DNA of 33,889 bases from UBA9547 sp044349205 (lineage in GTDB: Bacteria; Bacteroidota; Bacteroidia; Cytophagales; UBA9547): positions 1 through 33,889 of the forward strand of contig JBIKRJ010000004.1 in assembly GCA_044349205.1 (NCBI GenBank), read 5' to 3'. Below the pieces are notes generated by a model. The model was given only the letters and a program-made list of their open reading frames with translations, did not search any database and had not been told where the DNA came from. Numbering within the stretch: the stretch's first letter is position 1; each line of letters starts with the position of its first letter. Below, one piece after another: positions 7,338 through 14,648 of the stretch. The position numbers and the translations under genes were made by a program.

Positions 7338-8183
7338 ATGCTTTCATTTTTTAGCAAACTCACCAACCTACAGCTTCGCATTATTGCGGCAATAATTGGA
7401 GGAAGCATTGTAATCAATGCCATTTATTGGAACGATTGGTCTTATTTCATGCTGTTTCTGTGTATTTGCTTTTTAGCCAATTTGGAATTTTACGACTTGC
7501 TTATAGACGATAAAAAAAGACCAAATAAATATTTTGGAACTTTCATTGGACTAACTACTTACATCGTTGTTTTCCTTGTCGAAAAAGGAATATTGCCCAG
7601 CATTGTGCTTATCCTACTTTTTCCATTGTGCGCCTTGCTCTTTATTTATGAATTGTATTTCAGTAATAAAAAGCCTTTCAACAATGTAGCCTACACACTT
7701 TTGGGAGTACTATATGTTAGCATTCCTTTTTCCTTGATGCATATTGCCACATTCAACCTTGGAAAATACAGTTGGCAAATATGCCTTGGTTGCCTTTTTC
7801 TGTTGTGGGCAAGCGATACTGGTGCCTATTTTGCAGGAAAAAATTTTGGTAAAACAAAACTATTTCCTCGTATTTCGCCCGGCAAAACCTGGGAAGGTAC
7901 AATAGGAGGTGCAGCGTTTTCAATTGGCATTTCCTTTTTGATTTCCTCCTATTTTACCGAACTCAAACTATGGCAATGGACAAGCCTTTCTGTGATTATT
8001 GTAGTTGCAGGCAGTTATGGCGATTTGGTTGAATCTTCTTTCAAAAGAAGTCTGAAAATAAAAGACTCTGGTTCGACTATTCCAGGCCACGGAGGCTTTC
8101 TCGACCTATTTGAGGGTTGGCTTTTGTCTGCGCCCTTTATTGTGACCTTCTTAGAAATAAGTCAGCTTTTACATCTCGACTAA
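7338..8183 (+). CDS. cdsA: Phosphatidate cytidylyltransferase (CDP-diacylglycerol synthase)
   Basis: 281 residues with about eight hydrophobic segments. The enzyme joins CTP and phosphatidic acid to give CDP-diacylglycerol, the branch point for membrane phospholipids, in the inner membrane. Family motifs are SPGKTWEGTIGG near residue 180 and the C-terminal signature beginning SSFKRSLKIKDSG and continuing IPGHGGFLD near 232-255. The signature normally ends HGG-x-x-DR-x-D, but here it reads HGGFLDLFEG, so Arg is Leu and the last Asp is Glu; the first, metal-binding Asp is kept. Length and overall layout are normal. The stop codon touches the maf start codon directly. Confidence 0.93.
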   Translation: MLSFFSKLTNLQLRIIAAIIGGSIVINAIYWNDWSYFMLFLCICFLANLEFYDLLIDDKKRPNKYFGTFIGLTTYIVVFLVEKGILPSIVLILLFPLCALLFIYELYFSNKKPFNNVAYTLLGVLYVSIPFSLMHIATFNLGKYSWQICLGCLFLLWASDTGAYFAGKNFGKTKLFPRISPGKTWEGTIGGAAFSIGISFLISSYFTELKLWQWTSLSVIIVVAGSYGDLVESSFKRSLKIKDSGSTIPGHGGFLDLFEGWLLSAPFIVTFLEISQLLHLD

Positions 8184-8753
8184 ATGCCTTCTAACAAAAT
8201 CATTTTGGCCTCTGCTTCCCCACGCAGAAAGGAATTATTGGCTGGCTTAGGCTTTGATTTCGACATTATACCTTCCAACGTAGAGGAGATTTATCCTGAA
8301 AAAATAGTGTTAGACAAAGTGCCCGAATACTTGGCCGAACTGAAGGCCAACGCATTGTCGGGAAAATACAAAGAAGCTATCATCATCTCGGCCGACACAG
8401 TGGTCATCCTTGAAAATGAGATATTGGGTAAACCTGCAGATTTGAAAGAAGCCAAAACAATTCTAAAAAAACTTTCGGGCAAAAAACACGAAGTCATTAC
8501 GGGAGTTTGTATCATTGCAAACGGCACTAAACACACCTTCTCCGACAAAACAGAAGTTTATTTCAAAGAATTGACCGACGATGAAATCCATTTTTATGTA
8601 CACCGCTACCAGCCAATGGACAAAGCAGGTGCCTACGGAGTACAAGAATGGATTGGGTATGTAGCCGTTGAAAAAATAGTTGGTTCATTCTACAACGTAA
8701 TGGGAATGCCCATAAACAAAGTATATTCAATTTTAACCCAATATATTCGATGA
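8184..8753 (+). CDS. maf: Maf nucleoside triphosphate pyrophosphatase (YhdE-like, dTTP/UTP type)
   Basis: 189 residues. The N-terminal ILASASPRRKELL motif is the Maf signature. ADTVV near residue 73, GKPAD, and the C-terminal DKAGAYGVQEWIG and GSFYNVMGMP complete the active-site set. Maf proteins hydrolyse non-canonical or excess nucleotides to monophosphates and affect septum formation when overexpressed in some bacteria. The QEWIG form points to the YhdE subgroup that prefers dTTP and UTP. The ATG follows the cdsA stop with no gap, and its own stop overlaps the prfB start by 4 nt (ATGA), so cdsA-maf-prfB is one operon. Confidence 0.94.
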   Translation: MPSNKIILASASPRRKELLAGLGFDFDIIPSNVEEIYPEKIVLDKVPEYLAELKANALSGKYKEAIIISADTVVILENEILGKPADLKEAKTILKKLSGKKHEVITGVCIIANGTKHTFSDKTEVYFKELTDDEIHFYVHRYQPMDKAGAYGVQEWIGYVAVEKIVGSFYNVMGMPINKVYSILTQYIR

Positions 8754-9830
8754 ACGCTGAACAAATGCGCGACTTGAAAGACCGCATCTCGGTCTTGAGG
8801 AGGTATCTTTGACTACGATGCCAAAATAGCCCAAATCAAAGAAGAAGAAGCCATTACCAATGAAGCTGGCTTTTGGGACAACCCTAAAGAAGCCGAAAAA
8901 TTATTGAAGGGAATCAAGCAAAAGAAGATATGGACTGATGACTTCGAAGCCGTAAACAGAGTAGCCGAAGACACTGAAGCTCTTTTTGAATTTTTTCAAA
9001 CAGGCGATGTAGCAGAAATCGAAATGGATGCCGAGTTTATCAAAGCCCAAGCTTTGGTCGAAAAACTCGAATTCAAACGCATGTTAAGCGAGGAAGAAGA
9101 CCAACTTGGCGCCATTATTGAAGTTAATTCTGGAGCTGGTGGAACCGAAAGCCAAGATTGGGCCGACATGCTTTTCAGGATGTACATTATGTGGGGCGAA
9201 AAGCACGGCTATAGTGTGAAAGAATTGTACTATAACCCTGGCGACGGTGCTGGTATCAAATCGGCAGGACTTGAAATAGACGGCCCTTTTGCTTACGGAT
9301 ATTTGAAAGCTGAAATTGGGGTGCATCGTTTGGTACGCATCTCTCCTTTCGATTCCAATGCAAGAAGACACACTTCTTTTGCCTCAGTTTTTGCTTACCC
9401 CATGGCCGACGATTCTATTCAAATTGACCTAAACTTGGGAGATATTGAATGGGACACTTTCAGAGCAGGCGGCGCAGGTGGTCAAAATGTGAACAAAGTA
9501 GAAACTGCTGTACGACTGAAACACAAACCTTCGGGCATCATTATTGAATGCCAAAAAGAACGCTCTCAGCTTCAAAACAAGGAGCACGCCATAAAAATGT
9601 TGAAATCTAGGCTATACCAGCTTGAAATCGAAAAAAGAAACGAAGCCCGCGACAAAGTAGAAAGCACCAAAAAGAAGATAGAATGGGGTTCTCAAATTAG
9701 AAATTATGTTTTTCACCCTTACAAGTTGGTAAAAGACAACAGAACTGGTATAGAAACTTCTGATGTACAAGGGGTTATGGACGGTGACTTGGACGAATTT
9801 ATCAAAGCCTACCTCATGCAACAAGACTAA
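8750..9830 (+). CDS. prfB: Peptide chain release factor 2, expressed by programmed +1 frameshift
   Basis: The gene starts at ATG 8750 and reads 20 codons to CTT TGA (TGA 8810-8812). Translation must slip +1 on CTT and continue at GAC 8811 to the stop at 9830, giving about 359 residues. The shift site is canonical: AGGAGG at 8798-8803, 3 nt, then CTTTGAC. RF2 reads UGA and UAA; low RF2 makes the ribosome pause at this UGA and favours the shift, so the protein controls its own level. Downstream are the codon-recognition SPF motif (about 198-200) and the GGQ hydrolysis motif (about 243-245), both intact. A plain reading would start internally at 8904 and miss the N-terminus. It is the last gene of cdsA-maf-prfB. 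Confidence 0.96.
8798..8813 (+). promoter_or_regulatory. RF2 programmed frameshift site
   Basis: AGGAGGTATCTTTGAC: a Shine-Dalgarno-like hexamer, a TAT spacer, the slippery CTT and an in-frame TGA followed by C. It matches the well-known E. coli prfB site except for one base in the SD element (AGGAGG versus AGGGGG). Confidence 0.96.
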
Positions 9831-9833
9831 AAA

Positions 9834-10331
9834 TTACCTTTGGTTGGTCCCAACACTACGAAGCTCCTTGATGAGATTTTCGTGATCTGACTCCAATTTG
9901 TCGTGGTCTTCCAAAAGACGAGTGTGATCCATTTGCATAAGCTTGTATTCTTCTTCTAGCAATTTGTGCTCTTCTTCTATAAATTCTTTGTCAATCTTGC
10001 CGTTGTTGTATTTTTCAATCAATCGCTTGTGCATTTTCAAAATCACTTCGTGCTTGTCTATAATGTCGTCGTGCTTTTCGAGAAGTTTCACATGAGCAAT
10101 CTCAATTTTGGCTTGAGAGGAATCCAACTTACCCCCTGCTTTACTATATTCTTTTCCCCACTCCACGTGTCTTTTGTTCAATTTGTCGTGAGCAGCCTTC
10201 ATCAAACTATCTTGTTTTAGCATGGCTTGATGAACGGTTTGTAAAAGCTGTCCCAAAGGTTTGTCCTCTTGTTTGCAAGAGCTCAAAAATGCACTTATAA
10301 AAAATATAGTTAAACAAAAATTAAGTTTCAT
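9834..10331 (-). CDS. Lipoprotein with a long histidine-ladder coiled coil
   Basis: 165 residues from the ATG at 10331; the frame extends upstream but without lipoprotein character, and a good promoter lies at 10355-10383. Residues 1-19 are a lipoprotein signal ending LSSC, so Cys19 would be lipidated. Almost the whole mature part is helical with a strict 7-residue period of the form xHxxLLx: AHVKLLE, KHDDIID, KHEVILK, MHKRLIE, then after two variant heptads EHKLLEE, EYKLMQM, DHTRLLE, DHDKLES, DHENLIK. Histidine (sometimes Tyr) and Leu alternate at 3- and 4-residue spacing, which places the His in a core position. No known family is recognised. A periplasmic metal- or pH-responsive oligomer is possible but is inference. 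It converges on prfB with a 3-nt gap. Confidence 0.8.
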   Translation of the reverse strand: MKLNFCLTIFFISAFLSSCKQEDKPLGQLLQTVHQAMLKQDSLMKAAHDKLNKRHVEWGKEYSKAGGKLDSSQAKIEIAHVKLLEKHDDIIDKHEVILKMHKRLIEKYNNGKIDKEFIEEEHKLLEEEYKLMQMDHTRLLEDHDKLESDHENLIKELRSVGTNQR

Positions 10332-10354
10332 TATAAAATTAAGATTTTCCTTTC

Positions 10355-10383
10355 CAAAGATAGCTTTTGTAGACAAAGAACAA
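10355..10383 (-). promoter_or_regulatory. Promoter of the His-ladder lipoprotein
   Basis: Minus strand: TTTTTG, 18 nt, TATCTTTG (10362-10355). Both boxes and the spacing fit the Bacteroidota consensus. The -7 box ends 23 nt before the ATG at 10331. Confidence 0.68.
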
Positions 10384-10400
10384 AAATTGAAAGTAAATAT

Positions 10401-10431
10401 TTTGGGCTGCGGTTGTGCAATGCTATTTTTA
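10401..10431 (+). promoter_or_regulatory. Candidate promoter for topA and the downstream glycosyltransferase genes
   Basis: TTTG at 10401-10404, a 19-nt spacer, then TATTTTTA at 10424-10431, which is TAnnTTTG with one mismatch at the last base. The predicted leader to the topA ATG is about 37 nt. Confidence 0.45.
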
Positions 10432-10474
10432 ATCTTGATAAAAACACCCAATTTGCGCGCTCAACACTGCTCCA

Positions 10475-12805
10475 ATGGCCAAAAACTTAGTCATAGTCGA
10501 ATCTCCAGCTAAAGCCAAAACAATCGAAGGTTACTTAGGCACCGATTACACAGTAAAGTCTAGTTACGGCCACGTGCGCGACCTGCCCGACAACGACACG
10601 GGTATTGACATACAAAATGGGTACCGCCCTACCTATGTCATTTCGGAAGACAAAAAACAGGTAGTGAGCGAATTGAAAAAACTTGCAAAACAAGCCGAAA
10701 CTGTATGGCTGGCAACTGACGATGACCGCGAGGGTGAAGCTATTTCTTGGCATTTGCACGAAGCACTAAACCTGAATGATCAAAATACCAGAAGAATCGT
10801 ATTTCGCGAAATCACCAAAAACGCGATTCAAAATGCGATAAAAAGCCCAAGAGGTATCGATTTAGATTTGGTAAATGCCCAACAGGCACGAAGGGTACTC
10901 GACAGATTGGTAGGTTACGAATTGTCGCCAGTGTTGTGGAAAAAAATTAAAAGAGGCCTTTCTGCAGGTAGGGTGCAATCGGTGGCGGTTCGCTTTATTG
11001 TAGAACGTGAGCGTGAGATTGAAAAATTCAACAGTTCGTCTGTGTTCAAAATCAGTGCCATTTTCACTCTCGAAAAAGGGAAAAAACTGAAAGCCGAACT
11101 TGCGCAAAAATTTTCAACCGAAGAGGAAGCGCTCGCATTTTTGGAAAAATGCAAAGGCGCTGTTTTCCAAATAAAAAATCTGGAAAAAAAACCAGCAAAA
11201 AAGTCGCCCGCGCCCCCTTTCACCACTTCTACTTTGCAACAAGAAGCAGGTAGAAAATTGTATTTTTCGGTTGCCCAAACGATGTCCATTGCCCAACGAT
11301 TGTACGAGGCTGGTAAAATATCGTACATGCGTACCGATTCTGTCAATCTTTCGGAAGACGCCATAGCGAGTGCCAAAAACACAATAGAAAAAAACTACGG
11401 CGCCGAATATTTCAAATACAGAAAGTATTCTACCAAACAAGAATTAGCTCAAGAAGCGCACGAAGCGATTCGTCCCACCGATTTTTCAATCGAAAATGCC
11501 AGCAGCGACCGGAACGAACAACGCTTGTACGATTTGATTAGAAAAAGGGCGCAAGCGTCGCAAATGGCCGATGCCGAAATTGAACGCACAACCGCCAGCA
11601 TCAGCATTTCTGGCACAGAGTATATTCTTACGGCCACTGGCGAAGTGATAAAGTTCGAGGGCTTTTTGAAAGCATACCAAGAATCGACCGACGACGAAGA
11701 ATTGGATGACAACGAAGAAAACTCGGCATTGCCGCCTTTGAATATCGGACAGATACTAAACCTTGACGAAATTTCTGCCAAACAAACCTTTAGCCGACCT
11801 GCTCCTCGCTACACCGAATCTAGTTTGGTAAAAGCATTGGAAGAAGCCGGCATTGGCCGACCATCTACCTACGCGCCCACAATTTCTACCATACAAAACA
11901 GGGGCTATGTGGTGAAAGAAAACCGCGACGGCAAAACGCGCCAATTCAAAACATTGACTTTGTCTAACAACGAAATCACGAAAAAAACGCAAACTGAAAA
12001 TTACGGTGCCGAAAAAGCAAAACTTTTTCCAACAGACACCGCAATGGTAGTCAACGATTTCTTAGTCAATTACTTCCCCAATATTGTGGACTTTTCTTTT
12101 ACCGCCAAAGTAGAAAAAGAGTTTGATGAGATTGCCAATGGTTCCAAAGAGTGGGGAGGCATGATTGATTCATTTTACAAAAATTTTCACACAAGTATAG
12201 AAGACACTACAACCAAAGTAGACAGAAAAGAAATTTCGACCGCGCGCGAACTAGGATTAGACCCTACAACGGGCAAAACAGTGTCGGTACGGCTGGGCAA
12301 GTTTGGCGCTTTTGCACAGTTGGGCGAAGCAGAAGAGGACAAAAAACCATTGTATGCAAGCTTAAAAAAAGGTCAACTGCTTGAAACCATTACCTTAGAC
12401 GAAGCTTTGGATTTGTTTAAACTGCCGCGTACTGTGGGCAATTTTGAAGAAAAACCCATGATTGTGGCAATTGGAAAGTTTGGCCCGTATGTCAAACACG
12501 ACAACAAGTTTTATTCACTTGATAAGACCGACGACCCCATGACTGTTTCGGAGGAACGTTCGATAGAAATCATTGGAAACAAAAGAAAAGCCGAAAGTGA
12601 AAAACTCATCAAAGAATTTTCAGAAAATACAGAAGTGAAAATTTTGAATGGCTTGTATGGGCCATACATCGTGGTGGGCAAAAAAAATGTGAAAATCCCC
12701 AAAGGCAACGAACCGAAAGAAATTACCTTGGAACAATGTCTTGAATGGGCCGAAGCCACCCCCGACAAAAAACCGAGGTTTGTGCCACGCGGCAAAAAGA
12801 AATAG
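10475..12805 (+). CDS. topA: DNA topoisomerase I (type IA)
   Basis: 776 residues. The TOPRIM domain opens with LVIVESPAKAKTIEGYLG and carries the acidic ATDDDREGEA motif near 86-95. The catalytic tyrosine is in ISYMRTDSVNLS at about residue 284, and the RPT motif (EAIRPTDF) and GRPSTYAPTIS motif follow. The enzyme relaxes negative supercoils by nicking one strand through a 5'-phosphotyrosine link. The C-terminal third has topo-C repeats (SVRLGKFGAFAQLG, VAIGKFGPYVKHDNKFYSL, ILNGLYGPYIVV) instead of the four-cysteine zinc fingers of E. coli TopA; no CxxC pair is seen, which is common in this phylum. It is followed 24 nt later by a glycosyltransferase gene. Confidence 0.97.
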   Translation: MAKNLVIVESPAKAKTIEGYLGTDYTVKSSYGHVRDLPDNDTGIDIQNGYRPTYVISEDKKQVVSELKKLAKQAETVWLATDDDREGEAISWHLHEALNLNDQNTRRIVFREITKNAIQNAIKSPRGIDLDLVNAQQARRVLDRLVGYELSPVLWKKIKRGLSAGRVQSVAVRFIVEREREIEKFNSSSVFKISAIFTLEKGKKLKAELAQKFSTEEEALAFLEKCKGAVFQIKNLEKKPAKKSPAPPFTTSTLQQEAGRKLYFSVAQTMSIAQRLYEAGKISYMRTDSVNLSEDAIASAKNTIEKNYGAEYFKYRKYSTKQELAQEAHEAIRPTDFSIENASSDRNEQRLYDLIRKRAQASQMADAEIERTTASISISGTEYILTATGEVIKFEGFLKAYQESTDDEELDDNEENSALPPLNIGQILNLDEISAKQTFSRPAPRYTESSLVKALEEAGIGRPSTYAPTISTIQNRGYVVKENRDGKTRQFKTLTLSNNEITKKTQTENYGAEKAKLFPTDTAMVVNDFLVNYFPNIVDFSFTAKVEKEFDEIANGSKEWGGMIDSFYKNFHTSIEDTTTKVDRKEISTARELGLDPTTGKTVSVRLGKFGAFAQLGEAEEDKKPLYASLKKGQLLETITLDEALDLFKLPRTVGNFEEKPMIVAIGKFGPYVKHDNKFYSLDKTDDPMTVSEERSIEIIGNKRKAESEKLIKEFSENTEVKILNGLYGPYIVVGKKNVKIPKGNEPKEITLEQCLEWAEATPDKKPRFVPRGKKK

Positions 12806-12829
12806 GCCCATGTGCCCTACATTTTGACC

Positions 12830-13600
12830 ATGCCACCCAATCTTTCTGCTGTCGTCATCACCCACAACGCCAAAGACACCATAAACCGCTGTTTAGATGC
12901 CTTGTTGCAAGTAACTGACGATGTAGTGGTGGTGGATTCGGGTAGCCACGATGGCACTAGTGAAATATGCCTTTCAAAATCCGTTCACTATTTGCAAAAA
13001 GATTGGGAAGGCTACGCAGCAAACAAGAATTTTGGCGGTCTGCACACTAAGCATGATTATATTCTTTCAATAGATTCTGACGAGATTTTGTCGGACGAAC
13101 TCATTAAATCGATACAAGAGGAGTTTGGCAAAAAAGACTTGAAAGATGCCTATAAACTCAATTTCTTGACCAGCTATTGTGGCAAATGGATTCGTTATGG
13201 AAGTTGGAATCCCGAATGGCACATCCGAATTTTTAACAAGAATAAAATACAATGGCAAGTGCAGGAAGTACACGAAACACTGAATATCAATTCTTCTCAC
13301 TCTGTTTCGACCTTGGAAGGTAAAGTATTGCACTACTCCTATCCTACCATAGAAAAACACTTACAGAAAATAGAAACGTACACAAGCCTTTTTGCACAAA
13401 GAGCCTTCAAATCAGGAATAAAATCTAATTTAATAAAGGCTTATGGAAGTGCCATTTTTACATTTTTGTCAAGTTATTTGTTGAAATTTGGTTTTTTGGA
13501 CGGATACTACGGCTATATAATTGCCAAAAACAATGCTTGGTATGCTTATTTGAAATACAAAAAACTAAGATTAACCTGGCACCAAATTGAGAATACTTGA
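12830..13600 (+). CDS. Family 2 glycosyltransferase, WaaE/KdtX-like
   Basis: 256 residues from ATG 12830; a GTG at 12812 is in frame but adds an unusual tail. The GT-A fold starts LSAVVITHNAKDTINRCLDAL, then VVVVDSGSHDGTSEI, and the metal-binding LSIDSDE at about residues 85-91. WEGYAANKNFG (about 65-75) and the ERW-type block (GSWNPEWHIRIFNK, VHETL) are typical of WaaE/KdtX-type enzymes that add a sugar to lipopolysaccharide core. The C-terminus has a hydrophobic or amphipathic stretch (AIFTFLSSYLLKFGFL). The donor and acceptor are unknown. It overlaps the next gene by 14 nt, in one run with topA, a second glycosyltransferase and asnB. Confidence 0.9.
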   Translation: MPPNLSAVVITHNAKDTINRCLDALLQVTDDVVVVDSGSHDGTSEICLSKSVHYLQKDWEGYAANKNFGGLHTKHDYILSIDSDEILSDELIKSIQEEFGKKDLKDAYKLNFLTSYCGKWIRYGSWNPEWHIRIFNKNKIQWQVQEVHETLNINSSHSVSTLEGKVLHYSYPTIEKHLQKIETYTSLFAQRAFKSGIKSNLIKAYGSAIFTFLSSYLLKFGFLDGYYGYIIAKNNAWYAYLKYKKLRLTWHQIENT

Positions 13601-14648
13601 GATAAATACCGAAAAAACTTGGCGAGGAGGAGAAAGACAAACATTTTTCGCGCTAAAAGGATTTTCCGCTCTCGGTTGTAGCATTGAATTATTGGCTCGT
13701 AGAAACTATCCATTACTCACAAAAGCCACCTACGAAGGTTTTACTTGTCATGCAGTGAATAGTCATTGGGGAGTTATACCGTTTTTGTTACGTAGTAGAA
13801 ACCGATATGATATTGTGCATGTTCAAACAGCTAACTTGCTCACATTTGCTATACTTACAAAACCTTTTCACAAGTCGAAAGTAGTATACACCCGTAGATT
13901 GGACTTTGTACCCACTGGATGGCTGACTCGTTGGAAATACAATCAAGCTGACATGATTGTTGCCATTTCAACTCCAATCAAAAACATTTTGGAAAAATTT
14001 GGTGTACGCAAATTGGCCCTCATTCCTGAATGTATCGAAGAAAAAAAACTAAATAAAGAGCGAGCAAAGCAGCTTTTGATTAATTTAAAACTGACCAATC
14101 AAAAGATAATTGGCACCACTGCAGCCTTGTTTCAGCACAAAGACCCCAAAACAATGATCAATGCTATTGAAGAACTGAGCAAGACTCAGCAAAATTTTGT
14201 TTTGCTACATTTTGGAGATGGTGTTTTAAAATCGGAAGTGGAAAGGCTTATACGTGAAAAAAGCCTTAATGCTCAATATCTTCTAATGGGCTTCCAGCAA
14301 GATGTTGAAGACTTTTTCAGCATATTCGATGTGTTTGTCATGAGTTCCGAGGAAGAAGGTTTAGGAAGCAGCGTGTTGGATGCTTTTGTATACAAAGTGC
14401 CAGTAGTAAGTACCAATGCTGGAGGACTTGCCGAAATTTTACAGAATCGTGGTATACTTGTAAATGTCAAAGACCATAAGGCACTGGCAGAAGCACTAGC
14501 AAATGTTTTGAATAAACCCGAAAATCAAAGACAAAATGTAGAAAACGCATATGAATATGTGAGCAAGCAACTCACGTTGAAAAATATTCATTCTGAATAC
14601 CTAGTACTTTTCAAAATACTACTGCCCTCGGTAAAGTGTGTGGAATAG
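13587..14648 (+). CDS. Family 4 glycosyltransferase (GT-B fold), TTG start
   Basis: 353 residues. The reading frame begins inside the previous gene with TTG AGA ATA CTT GAG, giving MRILEINTEKTWRGGERQ, the usual GT4 beginning with a glycine loop, so the TTG at 13587 is taken as the start; the first in-frame ATG is more than 100 codons later and would remove the N-terminal domain. C-terminal landmarks are IIGTTAALFQHKDPKTMI near 170-187, HFGDGVLKSEVE, and the nucleotide-sugar E-x7-E site in FVMSSEEEGLGSSVLDAF near 251-268. It probably extends a surface glycan such as LPS core or O-antigen; the sugar is not readable. Its last 13 nt overlap asnB. Confidence 0.9.
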   Translation: MRILEINTEKTWRGGERQTFFALKGFSALGCSIELLARRNYPLLTKATYEGFTCHAVNSHWGVIPFLLRSRNRYDIVHVQTANLLTFAILTKPFHKSKVVYTRRLDFVPTGWLTRWKYNQADMIVAISTPIKNILEKFGVRKLALIPECIEEKKLNKERAKQLLINLKLTNQKIIGTTAALFQHKDPKTMINAIEELSKTQQNFVLLHFGDGVLKSEVERLIREKSLNAQYLLMGFQQDVEDFFSIFDVFVMSSEEEGLGSSVLDAFVYKVPVVSTNAGGLAEILQNRGILVNVKDHKALAEALANVLNKPENQRQNVENAYEYVSKQLTLKNIHSEYLVLFKILLPSVKCVE

